NCBI RefSeq assembly: GCF_900107735.1 | Contig: NZ_FNQV01000006.1 | Coordinates: forward strand, 62,001 to 126,000 | Direction: 5' to 3' | Length of the DNA: 64,000 bases | Source: Bowdeniella nasicola | Lineage (GTDB): Bacteria; Actinomycetota; Actinomycetes; Actinomycetales; Actinomycetaceae | Shown here: positions 28,443 to 36,875 of the stretch, piece by piece | Layout: the number at the start of each line of letters is the position of its first letter | Numbering within the stretch: position 1 is the stretch's first letter | Program-made: the position numbers and the translations under genes | Notes under the pieces: generated by a model | Database searches by the model: none | Seen by the model: only the letters and a program-made list of their open reading frames with translations | What the model was told of the DNA's origin: nothing

Positions 28443-28817
28443 GTGACCGAATCGCCCGACCTGCGCGCCCCCTCCAGCGCTTCGAGCGACCCCGGCTCTG
28501 CTTCTGTCATGATGGCTGCTAAGCGGACCCGACTGATCCTCTCTGGCGCTATCGATCTCACGATGGTCTCAGAGTTTTCCGAAGCTGTCGCTGAATGCCT
28601 CGAGCGTGCCCTGCCGCTCGATGTCGACCTGCGACACGTCACCTTTATGGATTCCTCTGGTGTCGCCACGCTCTCGCGCCTGGTCACCAAAGACTCCCCG
28701 GTGCAGCCCGTTCGTATGATCAAGCCGCCGGACATGGTCCAGTTCCTTCTCGACGTCACTGGCCTTGCGAGCCAGGTGGAGATCCTGCAGGAGGATCCCG
28801 GCTTCGAGTCAAACTAG
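28443..28817 (+). CDS. STAS-domain anti-sigma factor antagonist
   Basis: A 124-residue anti-anti-sigma-like protein. The STAS fold covers about residues 28-118, with the phosphorylatable serine in MDSSGVATL (Ser71/Ser72). GTG at 28443 was chosen as it is preceded by a TGAGG ribosome site at 8 bases; an ATG six codons upstream has none. It is divergent from the PP2C/HATPase protein, which carries both enzyme activities of a partner-switching loop. Its stop codon shares the bases CTAG with the stop of the convergent GH42 gene. Confidence 0.85.
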   Translation: MTESPDLRAPSSASSDPGSASVMMAAKRTRLILSGAIDLTMVSEFSEAVAECLERALPLDVDLRHVTFMDSSGVATLSRLVTKDSPVQPVRMIKPPDMVQFLLDVTGLASQVEILQEDPGFESN

Positions 28818-30892
28818 TCGGTCACGACAACCGCTGCCGACCGCGGCGGAACCACCAGGTGACCCGTCACCTTGGAATCGGAGATGAGGTCTCGACCGCA
28901 GATCCCGGCCACCTGAGCGGCCGCATCCCCATGGTTAAGTAGGAAGACAGCAGGTCCGCGACGAACAGCCTCCACCCCGGCCGGAGCCTCAATACGGTTT
29001 CCGGCAATCCGGGTACGCGCCTCGGCGACGCGTAGCAGCGCCGCGCGACCAGCGCTATCGAGATCCGTCGCAACGTAAGTGCCGCCGCCCTCGCCACACG
29101 ATCGATACGTGATCGCAGCCAAGCCATCGAGATCGAGCCCGACGAACGTCGCAAGGACGTCGACGTCATCATCGATGCTGAGTTCTTCTGCCCAGTACTC
29201 CCCGGAGATCGCAGGACGCGGGCTCGCTATGGCATCAAGCACCCGGAACAGTGGCGTGCGCGGATCGACGTCAAGCTCGACCCGGTCTATCGCAGACGTC
29301 GCCGTCATCGCGGCGGAGATGGCATCGACCCGCGGATCCACGAGGTCGTTGACTTCGCCGCCGGGCAGGCAGTGATCGACGACCCGGACTCCCAGCAGCT
29401 CGCTCAGCACGCCGGCGTAGCCGCCCGTTGCGGCTCGACCGGTCTCATCCAAGACCGCAGTTGGCGCCGTCACGATGATCTCGGCTCCCGACTGGGCGGC
29501 CTCGAGCAGCTTCGATGCCGTGTCCTTCGACATGGCAAAAAGCTCCGGGACGATGATGACGCAATAGCCAGAGAGGTCCGAATCGGGGAAGACGAAATCG
29601 ACGGGGTATCCGCGTTCAAAAGCAGTGCCATGCCAGGCTGCGATCGCTTCTAGCGTGCGATTAGGTCCCGGCCCAATGGCTGCGGCGCGGTGCCACTGGC
29701 TCTGCCAGTCCATCAAGAGGGCAACCTCGGTTGGCACCCTCGTGCCGACAATCTCGCCCATCCGCGACAGTACGTCGCCCAGGCCCACGACGTCCCGCCA
29801 GATTCGTGAATCGCGTCCCGAGTGCGGGACCATCGCCGAGTGGAAGGTCTCGGCTCCGCGCACCGACTGGCGCCACTGGAACTGGCAGATGGCATCGGCG
29901 CCGCGAGCCACGCGCTGCAGGCTTTGCAGAGCGAACGAGCCGGGACGCTTTCTGGCGTTGCGCTCGCGCCATTGGACCGCGGCCGTTGTTTGCTCCAGCA
30001 GATAGAACGGCTGGCCGTCCTTCAGTGAGCGCATAAGGTCGGAGACGAGGGCCGTCTCGCGGGCCGCGAACACCGAGTTCGGATCCGGGTAGGAGTCATC
30101 GGAGATGACATCGATGTGGGGCGCCCACGCGCGGTAGTTGGTGGGCGGGAACAAGCCCATGAAGTTCGTCGTGACCGGAGCATCCGAGTGCTCGCGAATC
30201 GCGGCCTTTTCTGCCAGATAGCAGGCGAGCATTTCGTCGGAGGAAAATGCCCAGAAATCGTTAACCTGGCCAGGATTCTTCAGCGTCGGGGTGGCGCGCG
30301 GCACGTCGACCTGGTCGAAAGACGTGTAACGCTGGGCCCAAAAATCGGTCCCCCACGCCTCGTTCAGCGCTTCGATATCGCCGTATTTTTCTTCCAGCCA
30401 GGTCCTGAACGATCGCGCCGAGTCCGGGCAGTAGCAGTGGGCGGAATGGCAGCCGTATTCGTTCGAGATGTGCCATAGCCGCAGGTTCGGGTGGTTGCCG
30501 TAGCGTTTGGCAAGTTCCCCGGCCAGGCGCGAGGCGTAGCGTCGAAAAACGGGCGAGGAGAGGCAGAAGTTCTGCCGGGATCCGTGGCCGAGCCGCACGC
30601 CGGTTTCGGTCATCGGGAGGATCTCTGGATGCTCGATGGTCAACCAGGCAGGGGGCGAGGCAGTGCCCGTCGCGAGGTCAATTCCAATCCCCGCGTTCGT
30701 CAGGCGCTCGATGATTTCATCGAGCCAGCCAAAGGAGAACTCACCATTCGCGGGCTCGAGCCGCGCCCAAGAAAAGATTCCGATCGAGACGAGGTTTACT
30801 CGGGCTTCCACCATTTTCTCGATGTCATCGAGGTGGATGTCGGTGGGCCACTGTTCGGGGTTGTAATCGCCGCCGTACAACATTTCTGCCAT
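28814..30892 (-). CDS. Beta-galactosidase, GH42
   Basis: Hydrolyses beta-galactosides inside the cell; no signal peptide. The 692-residue protein begins MLYGGDYNPEQWP, the family start. Catalytic acid/base is Glu145 in HISNEYGCH and the nucleophile Glu300 in LLEQTT. Cys110, Cys153 and Cys155 are placed like the zinc-binding cysteines of thermophilic GH42 enzymes. After the barrel come the trimerisation domain and a small beta domain. The ATG at 30892 with GGTGGAGGC before it was chosen over an open extension to 31090, which runs into the terminator of fba. Sugar taken up by a now broken transporter would be one possible source; inference. Confidence 0.93.
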   Translation of the reverse strand: MAEMLYGGDYNPEQWPTDIHLDDIEKMVEARVNLVSIGIFSWARLEPANGEFSFGWLDEIIERLTNAGIGIDLATGTASPPAWLTIEHPEILPMTETGVRLGHGSRQNFCLSSPVFRRYASRLAGELAKRYGNHPNLRLWHISNEYGCHSAHCYCPDSARSFRTWLEEKYGDIEALNEAWGTDFWAQRYTSFDQVDVPRATPTLKNPGQVNDFWAFSSDEMLACYLAEKAAIREHSDAPVTTNFMGLFPPTNYRAWAPHIDVISDDSYPDPNSVFAARETALVSDLMRSLKDGQPFYLLEQTTAAVQWRERNARKRPGSFALQSLQRVARGADAICQFQWRQSVRGAETFHSAMVPHSGRDSRIWRDVVGLGDVLSRMGEIVGTRVPTEVALLMDWQSQWHRAAAIGPGPNRTLEAIAAWHGTAFERGYPVDFVFPDSDLSGYCVIIVPELFAMSKDTASKLLEAAQSGAEIIVTAPTAVLDETGRAATGGYAGVLSELLGVRVVDHCLPGGEVNDLVDPRVDAISAAMTATSAIDRVELDVDPRTPLFRVLDAIASPRPAISGEYWAEELSIDDDVDVLATFVGLDLDGLAAITYRSCGEGGGTYVATDLDSAGRAALLRVAEARTRIAGNRIEAPAGVEAVRRGPAVFLLNHGDAAAQVAGICGRDLISDSKVTGHLVVPPRSAAVVVTD

Positions 30893-30941
30893 GCCTCCAC
30901 CATAGGCTCGGTAAGGCAACGAGTTGACCTTCACACCACAG

Positions 30942-30980
30942 CAAAGCGGCCCGCACCGGACGTCGGTGCGGGCCGCTTTG
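30942..30980 (-). terminator. Terminator downstream of fba
   Basis: Perfect 17-bp inverted repeat (outer CAAAG/CTTTG, then a GC core) with a 5-base loop, 22 bases after the fba stop on the minus strand. It separates fba from the GH42 gene. Confidence 0.85.
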
Positions 30981-31001
30981 ACAGATTCGGGACTGACGTC
31001 C

Positions 31002-32021
31002 TTACATCTTGGTGCCGGCGGAGCCGAGGCGCTCACAGGCCTCGACGACGCGGGCGGCCATGCCGGCTTCAGCAGCCTTGCCCCACGCACGCGGGTCGTA
31101 CTGCTTCTTGTTGCCGACCTCGCCGTCGATCTTCAGGACGCCCTCGTAGTTGGTGAGCATCCAGTCGACGACCGGGCGGGTGAAGGCGTACTGGGTGTCG
31201 GTATCGACGTTCATCTTGATGACGCCGTTGCGCACCGCGGTCGCGATTTCTTCGGCGGAGGAGCCGGAGCCACCGTGCATGACGAGGTCGAAGGGCATGT
31301 CCTTGCCGATCTTCTCGCCAACTTCCCTCTGGATATCGCCGAGGATTTCGGGACGTAGCTTGACGTGTCCGGGCTTGTACACGCCGTGGACGTTACCGAA
31401 GGTCAGGGCGGTGATGTAGCGGCCGTTCTCGCCGGTACCAAGGGCCTCGACGGTCTTCAGGCCGTCTTCGGCGGTGGTGTAGAGCTTCTCGTTGATCTCG
31501 CCAACGACGCCGTCTTCTTCGCCACCGACGACACCGATCTCAACTTCCAGGATGATGTTGGCGGCGTTGCACAGCGCCAGCATTTCCTGCGCGATCTCCA
31601 GGTTCTCGTCCAGCGGAACCGCGGAGCCGTCCCACATGTGGGACTGGAAGATCGGCTCACGGCCGGCCTTGACCTCTTCGGTCGACATTTCGATCAGCGG
31701 ACGGATCCAGCTGTCGATGTTCTGCTTGGCGCAGTGGTCGGTGTGCAACGCAACGGTGACGTTGTAGTTCTTGGCAACCTCGCGCGCGTAGGCCGCGAAG
31801 GCGAGCGAGCCAGCGACGCGGTCCTTCTTCGTGGAACCGGACCAGTACTCAGCACCGCCAACCGACACCTGGAGGATGCCGTCTGAGCCGGCTTCCTCAA
31901 AGCCCTGCAGCGCGGCCGTCAGGGTCTGGGAGGAGGTGACGTTGATGGCCGGGTAGGCGAACTTGCCGGCTTTCGCGCGGTCAATCATCTCGTTGTAAGT
32001 CTCGGGATTTGCGATGGGCAC
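31002..32021 (-). CDS. fba: Fructose-bisphosphate aldolase, class II
   Basis: Zinc-dependent aldolase of glycolysis and gluconeogenesis. The 339-residue protein has the class II marks: metal-binding histidines in VALHTDHC, VEIGVVGGEEDGV, FGNVHGVY and VMHGGSGSSAEEI, and the C-terminal NVDTDTQYAFT. Start is GTG at 32021 (MPIANPETYNEM) after an AGGAGG ribosome site, so it should be well translated. It is monocistronic with a strong terminator. Confidence 0.96.
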   Translation of the reverse strand: MPIANPETYNEMIDRAKAGKFAYPAINVTSSQTLTAALQGFEEAGSDGILQVSVGGAEYWSGSTKKDRVAGSLAFAAYAREVAKNYNVTVALHTDHCAKQNIDSWIRPLIEMSTEEVKAGREPIFQSHMWDGSAVPLDENLEIAQEMLALCNAANIILEVEIGVVGGEEDGVVGEINEKLYTTAEDGLKTVEALGTGENGRYITALTFGNVHGVYKPGHVKLRPEILGDIQREVGEKIGKDMPFDLVMHGGSGSSAEEIATAVRNGVIKMNVDTDTQYAFTRPVVDWMLTNYEGVLKIDGEVGNKKQYDPRAWGKAAEAGMAARVVEACERLGSAGTKM

Positions 32022-32221
32022 AGGGGCCTCCTATGTAACGCGAATAGTTCCGTGCCCTATTCTTCCACGCATCGCGAGCGTGTCGAGTAGGACCATGAGC
32101 CCGTTTTCACGATCTGGACGATTTTTCTAAATCGCCCAATTGCGACGCGCACTACACACATCACATTCTTAATTCTGTCGAACTGTCGACGGAAAAATTG
32201 TCCGGAAAATATCCTGAGATC

Positions 32222-33057
32222 ATGCGCCGCAGTGCTCTATCCCCTACCCGCCGGGCCCATGAGGATCAGCTGCTAGAGCTTCTGCGCCATCATGGACCTC
32301 TCACGCGCGGTCAGTTAAGCGAACTGTCCGGCATAACGCGCTCCACCGTCTCCGAGATCGTGACGGACATGCTCAACCGCCGGGCCATCACGCTCGATGG
32401 CAACGACACCGAGTGCCCCGGTCGGGGCCGTCGCGCCGAGCGGATCGCCCTGGACCCCAGCGCCGGCCAGTATCTCGGCATCGAGTTCGCACACGATGGT
32501 GCGTGCTTTCAACTCGCCAACGCCTCACTTTCCGTGATCGCGCAGCGCCATTGCATCTACCCCTTCAATGCCCCCTGGGATGTTCGCCTTCGTATGGCGC
32601 GCCAGACGATCGATGAGCTCTCGGACCTGCCCCACAACGGCCAACGTCGATCGCTACAGGACGTCATCCGCGAGACCATCCACGCGGCACTCAGCCCGAA
32701 TGCAACCGTCGTCGTCCAAAATAATGTGCAGCTCGCCGCGCCTCCGCCAGCGCGCTGCTTGCTGCCGCGAGCGAAGTTGGCATCGCCGTCGACTCGCTGT
32801 CGGACCTCGTCATCGCGGGCGAGGTCTTTGCCCCGCTGCCACAGCTGTGCGAGGGGATTATTGAGCGCGTCCGCTCGGTGCCGCTGACCCGGCGATTTGG
32901 CAACCTCGGACTGCGCAAACCAGACATCGTCATTCATGCCGGCGCGCTCGGCGGGATTCAGGCAGTGGTCGCTCTTCCGCGCCTGCCGTTTTCACCGCCC
33001 GACGCCAATCACCTAACTGCGGCACCGGTCCCGCTCAACCGGACTATGATGCGGTAA
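32222..33057 (+). pseudogene. ROK family transcriptional regulator, broken by internal deletion and frame change
   Basis: The 5' part encodes a normal ROK repressor start: winged-helix domain (RRAHEDQLLELLRHHGPLTR, then LSGITRSTVSEIV) and the beginning of the sugar-kinase-like domain to NNVQLAA (usually NDVNLAA). There the reading frame changes: from about 32738 the +1-shifted frame encodes a typical ROK C-terminal end (ALLAAASEVGIAVDSLSDL, later DIVIHAGALGGIQAVV) to a stop at 33057. The central kinase block, with the glycine loops and the zinc-site region, is absent, about 100 codons. This is a deletion pseudogene, not a single frameshift. ATG at 32222; a TTG lies 8 codons upstream. Confidence 0.85.
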
Positions 33058-33088
33058 ATACCACGTTTTCGCCCAGGGCCGGGAGGCA

Positions 33089-33799
33089 ATGATGCACTTT
33101 TTTACCGGGAGCGTTGGCACCCAGGCCGGCCTGCTCCTGTTGTCTTTCGTGCTGTGCGGGATCATCGGGCTCGAGCGGCAATACCGGCAAAAATCCTCGG
33201 GCTTTCGCACCCACGTCCTCGTCGGGATGGGGGCCTGCACCTTCACGCTGATCGGCGCCTTCGGCTTCGCTGACTTCAACCTCGGCCAGATCAACCACGA
33301 CCCGTTCCGGATCGCAGCCCAGATCGTGGCCGGTATCGGCTTCCTCGGTGCGGGTGTCATCTTCACGCGCCGCGATATCGTCGTCGGCCTCACCACCGCC
33401 GCGACGGTGTGGGTGACGGCGGCCGTCGGGATGGCATGCGGGGCGGGCATGGGTGGCCTCGCGGTCATGCTGACGGCCCTGCACCTGTTCTGCCTCATCG
33501 CGCTGACGCCGCTCATCGACAAGCTGCCGACCGCTGATCGGCACTCCCTGCTGGAGCTCACCTACGAAGACGGCCATGGCATCTTGCGCGAGATCGTCGA
33601 GATCGCAAGCGAGCAGGAATTTGCCACCCAGGTGCTCAGCACCTCAAAGCGCACGTCCGAGGAGGGCAGCGCCGTCGTCGATATGCAGATGAGGTTTACC
33701 GGTAAGAATCCGCTCGACGTCCTCATGGACCAGCTGCAAGGAGTGAGCGGAATCGTCTCCCTGCACGTGGCCCACGAGGACGACCACGAGCGCGATTAG
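33089..33799 (+). CDS. MgtC/SapB family membrane protein
   Basis: A 236-residue protein with the MgtC N-terminal membrane domain: four to five helices with GLERQYRQKSSGFRTHVLVGMG, containing the conserved Glu-Arg and the RTH signature, and AGIGFLGAGVIF; then a soluble C-terminal domain (about 150-236) of ACT-like character. MgtC proteins help survival in macrophages and at low magnesium by limiting ATP synthase activity in some pathogens. A GGGAGG site overlaps the first ATG closely, so the second ATG (33092) may be used. Confidence 0.9.
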   Translation: MMHFFTGSVGTQAGLLLLSFVLCGIIGLERQYRQKSSGFRTHVLVGMGACTFTLIGAFGFADFNLGQINHDPFRIAAQIVAGIGFLGAGVIFTRRDIVVGLTTAATVWVTAAVGMACGAGMGGLAVMLTALHLFCLIALTPLIDKLPTADRHSLLELTYEDGHGILREIVEIASEQEFATQVLSTSKRTSEEGSAVVDMQMRFTGKNPLDVLMDQLQGVSGIVSLHVAHEDDHERD

Positions 33800-33815
33800 G
33801 TAGGGCTAGCGCCTA

Positions 33816-34397
33816 TTAGCGCTTGGCGTACCAGCGGCCGTCGACCTGCTCGGTATGCAGGGTGAAAGGCTCGGTTTTGCCGGGGCGACGAATCTCTACG
33901 ACAGTGGTCGTATCGTCCTTGGACTTGACGGTGTACGTCGAGCCTTCGAGCGTCGCTCCCGCCGGAATGTTCTGGCGGTCCAGGACCTTGGTGAGTGAGG
34001 GTTCGCAGCCCCCTTCGGCTTCGAGCGCCTTTTCCTCGTTCGGTGAGATGACCGCACACACGGCCTTCGGGTTCTTCTCGATGAAGCCCGTCATGAACTC
34101 CTTGGCAACGGCTTGCGGGGTGCCGGCGCCCTTTTCGTCGTCCACCTGGACATCGGCGTCGTTAAAGGTTCCCTCCACGCCAGCGCCGCCGCCTGCTGCG
34201 CCGGTTTCGCTGTCGGTCGTGGGCTCGCTCGATTCGGTCTCCTCGGCGCTGGGAGCCGCCGACGTCTCGGCGGCCGAGGTCTCGGCGGCCGTGGTTTCGG
34301 CAGGCTTCGTCGAGTTGTCCGACGAGCAGGCGCTTAGGGCAAGCACGCCAGCAGCGGCGGCGGCGAGCAGCGATCGGGTCACGGCTCGGTTCGTCAT
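33816..34397 (-). CDS. Lipoprotein with Ser/Thr/Glu-rich linker
   Basis: A 193-residue exported lipoprotein: signal peptide with lipobox LSAC (Cys24), a low-complexity linker of AAETSAAETSAA-type repeats and a Gly run (about 30-78), then a compact domain (about 80-193) beginning GTPQAVAKEFMTGF and holding a cysteine pair and EQVDGRWYAKR at its end. The small domain looks like the NTF2/DUF4878-like fold of many actinobacterial lipoproteins, by eye only. Function unknown. It is convergent with the MgtC gene. Confidence 0.75.
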   Translation of the reverse strand: MTNRAVTRSLLAAAAAGVLALSACSSDNSTKPAETTAAETSAAETSAAPSAEETESSEPTTDSETGAAGGGAGVEGTFNDADVQVDDEKGAGTPQAVAKEFMTGFIEKNPKAVCAVISPNEEKALEAEGGCEPSLTKVLDRQNIPAGATLEGSTYTVKSKDDTTTVVEIRRPGKTEPFTLHTEQVDGRWYAKR

Positions 34398-34538
34398 GAA
34401 GTCCCCCTCGGTGTGTGGTCACGCGAACACTGGGCAGCTTATCGGCCAGCGCGGATCGATGTCACGGCAGGTTGCATCCGACATCCGCCCATCTGTGAAG
34501 ACGCGCCGTATTTCTTAGCGAAACGCCATTCCATCTCA

Positions 34539-34554
34539 ATACCCTCCAGGGTAT
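34539..34554. promoter_or_regulatory. CsoR/CstR-type operator palindrome
   Basis: ATACCCT-CC-AGGGTAT is a perfect 16-base palindrome 51 bases upstream of the SQR-like start. It matches the TACCC-N4-GGGTA style of operators bound by CsoR-family repressors; in that family CstR senses persulfides and controls sulfide oxidation genes. A TATGCT hexamer overlapping its right arm could be the -10 box. Confidence 0.6.
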
Positions 34555-34604
34555 GCTGACGGTACGGCAACACGATTGCCGTGGTGCCGATCAAGGAGGA
34601 TGCA

Positions 34605-36065
34605 ATGGCACGAGTCGTGATTCTAGGGGCCGGGGTATCCGGCCACACTGCAGCGCTGCATTTACGCAAAAAACTCGGTTCCGAGCACACGGTCACCGTC
34701 GTGACACCGAATTCGCACTGGAACTGGATTCCGTCCAATATCTGGGTCGGGGTGGGCGACATGGCGAAAAAGGACGTCGTCTTTCCTCTCGCTCCCGTGT
34801 ATCGCAAGAAAGGCATCGAGTTCGTCCAGGCGCTCGCCACGACGATCCTGCCCCACGGCGATGCGGCAAGCCCCCAGGGTGCGGTCGAGGTGCGCCATAC
34901 GAGCCCGCAGCGCAGCGGCGAGGTCGAGCGATTGCGCTATGACTACCTCATTAACGCCACGGGCCCGAAGCTGCGCTTTGAAGCAACCGAGGGGCTTGGG
35001 CCCGACGGCGGCCATTCGGTATCGGTCTGCACGGCCGACCACGCCGTGCACGCGGCGGCCGAGCTCGACAAGGTCATCGCCACGCTGAAGACCGGGGTGC
35101 GCCAGACGCTCGTCGTTGGGATGGGCCACGGCATGTGCACCTGCGAGGGCGCGGCCTTCGAATACGTCTTCAACGTCGACCATCAGCTGCGCCAGGCGGG
35201 CGTGCGCGACCTAGCCGAGGTCATTTATCTAACGAACGAGGCCCAGCTCGGCGACTTCGGCGTCGACGGCATGACGTTCGTCGAGCACGGGTTTAAGCAG
35301 AGTTCGCGCATGTGGACCGAATCGATCTTCACCGAACGCGGCGTCCACTCCATCCTCGGGGCGCACGTCACCAAGGTCGATCCCGGCGTTATCCACTTCG
35401 AGACGCTCGATGGGGCGAGCCACACCCAGAGCTTCGACTTCGCGATGCTGCTGCCGCCCTTCGGGGGCGTCGGGCTGACGGCTCTGGATCGCGATGGGCG
35501 GGACATTTCTGCCGAGCTGTTTGCGCCCAATGGGTTTATGAAGGTCGACGCCGACTATACGCAAAAGCCCTACGATCAGTGGCGCGCGGAGGATTGGCCG
35601 GAGACCTACGAGGTCCCGGGCTATCGCAATATCTTCGCCGTCGGGATCGCCTTTGCGCCGCCGCACGGTATTTCCAAACCGCGCACCTCCCCCACCGGGA
35701 CCGTCATCGCGCCGTCGCCGCCTCGCACCGGGATGCCGTCGGGCGTCATGGGTAAGACCGTCGCGAAGACGATCATCGATCGGATCTCGGGCAAGCCGGA
35801 TGCGGCGCATCGAGCGGCGATGTCACGCCTTGGAGCGGCGTGCGTGGCGTCGTCGGGTACCGGTCTGCGTCGCGGATCGGCCGCCACAATGACGATGTTT
35901 CCCGTCGTCCCGAACTATCAGAAGTATCCCGACACGGGCGGCCGAAACATCAAGGGGACGCGCGGCCAGATCGGGTTGTCGGGGCACTGGCTCAAGCTCA
36001 TGCTGCACTACCTGTTTATCTACAAGGCCAAGGCCCGCCCGGGCTGGTCGTTGATCCCGGAGTAA
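34605..36065 (+). CDS. Sulfide:quinone oxidoreductase-like FAD protein
   Basis: A 486-residue flavoprotein of the disulfide reductase fold. The first FAD loop is VILGAGVSGHTAAL at residue 5. Then NSHWNWIPSNIWVGVGD is typical of SQR-like enzymes, and a cysteine pair lies in GMGHGMCTCEGAAFEY, with a further Cys in AACVASSGTG near residue 415. AVGIAFAPPHGIS holds the second FAD contact. SQR oxidises sulfide or persulfide and passes electrons to quinone at the membrane face. ATG at 34605 follows a perfect AAGGAGG. It is preceded by a CstR-like operator and followed by a small ORF. Substrate is inferred from family and operator. Confidence 0.85.
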   Translation: MARVVILGAGVSGHTAALHLRKKLGSEHTVTVVTPNSHWNWIPSNIWVGVGDMAKKDVVFPLAPVYRKKGIEFVQALATTILPHGDAASPQGAVEVRHTSPQRSGEVERLRYDYLINATGPKLRFEATEGLGPDGGHSVSVCTADHAVHAAAELDKVIATLKTGVRQTLVVGMGHGMCTCEGAAFEYVFNVDHQLRQAGVRDLAEVIYLTNEAQLGDFGVDGMTFVEHGFKQSSRMWTESIFTERGVHSILGAHVTKVDPGVIHFETLDGASHTQSFDFAMLLPPFGGVGLTALDRDGRDISAELFAPNGFMKVDADYTQKPYDQWRAEDWPETYEVPGYRNIFAVGIAFAPPHGISKPRTSPTGTVIAPSPPRTGMPSGVMGKTVAKTIIDRISGKPDAAHRAAMSRLGAACVASSGTGLRRGSAATMTMFPVVPNYQKYPDTGGRNIKGTRGQIGLSGHWLKLMLHYLFIYKAKARPGWSLIPE

Positions 36066-36074
36066 GGAGGAGCA

Positions 36075-36233
36075 ATGCAACCATCACCGGTTATTCGCGA
36101 GTATCCGGATGCGCCGCTGCCGACGAAGCGCACGCTGCGGCGCCGGCAGAACCTTGCGGTGCAGGCCGTGAAGTTCATCGGCTCGAGCCTGAACATCATG
36201 ATGATGGTCATCAAGGGGCACGATAAGCCCTAG
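36075..36233 (+). CDS. 52-residue ORF co-transcribed with the SQR-like gene
   Basis: Starts 9 bases after the SQR-like stop, behind the strong ribosome site AAGGAGGAG, so it is very likely translated. The product of 52 residues has a Pro-rich start, a basic stretch (TKRTLRRRQ) and a hydrophobic, Met-rich end (FIGSSLNIMMMVIKG) long enough to lie in or on the membrane. It could tether the oxidoreductase or act as a small subunit; no family is recognised. Its stop shares CTAG with the convergent methylase stop. Confidence 0.65.
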   Translation: MQPSPVIREYPDAPLPTKRTLRRRQNLAVQAVKFIGSSLNIMMMVIKGHDKP

Positions 36234-36871
36234 GGCGCGGGCGGGTGCTGGATGCTCCACGCCCACATGGCGATTGCTGCCGCGTGCCCGACGTTGATGG
36301 AGCGGGTCGATCCGTATTGCGTAATGTGATGCACCGCCTGGCACGCGGCGAGCATCTCGGGCGAGAGTCCGCGCGCCTCGGAGCCGAAAACGAGTGCACT
36401 CTCGCGCGCGAGGCTCGCGCCCTCGATCGGCGTTGAGGTGGGGATGTTGTCGATCCCGATGAGCGCGATGCCGCGCTCGGCGCTCCACGCCGCGAAGTCC
36501 TGCGCGCTCTCGTGGTGATAGACGTGCTGGTAGCGGTCGGTGACCATGGCGCCGCGGCGGTTCCATCGCCGCTTGCCGACGATGTGCACCGCGGCGACGG
36601 CAAACGCGTTCGCGGTGCGCACGATCGAGCCGATGTTGAAGTCGTGATCGAGGTTTTCGATCGCGACGTGCAGCGGGCGTCGGCGTGCATCGATATCGGC
36701 GATGATCGCCGCCATCGTCCAATAGCGGTAGTGGTCCTCAACGTTGCGGCGATCGCCGTGTTTTAGGAGGTCCTCGTCGTAGCGTTCATCGGTCGGCCAT
36801 ACCGCCCGGCCCCCGGGCCAGGGGCCGACCCCAAGGCCGGCGTCGGGGTGTGGTTCGTGCGGGCGTGGCAC
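36230..36871 (-). CDS. SpoU (TrmH) family RNA 2'-O-methyltransferase
   Basis: A SPOUT-fold RNA methylase of 213 residues. Motif 1 NIGSIVRTANAF, motif 2 VFGSEARGLSPEML and motif 3 RSINVGHAAAIAMWAW (knot and SAM site) are intact. An N-terminal part of about 50 residues is specific to the actinobacterial subgroup. The target, a tRNA or rRNA ribose, is not predictable. The GTG at 36871, five bases after the lemA stop, was chosen; the open frame upstream lies within lemA and is very Arg/Ser/Pro-rich, as shadows are. Confidence 0.88.
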   Translation of the reverse strand: MPRPHEPHPDAGLGVGPWPGGRAVWPTDERYDEDLLKHGDRRNVEDHYRYWTMAAIIADIDARRRPLHVAIENLDHDFNIGSIVRTANAFAVAAVHIVGKRRWNRRGAMVTDRYQHVYHHESAQDFAAWSAERGIALIGIDNIPTSTPIEGASLARESALVFGSEARGLSPEMLAACQAVHHITQYGSTRSINVGHAAAIAMWAWSIQHPPAP

Positions 36872-36875
36872 GCTG

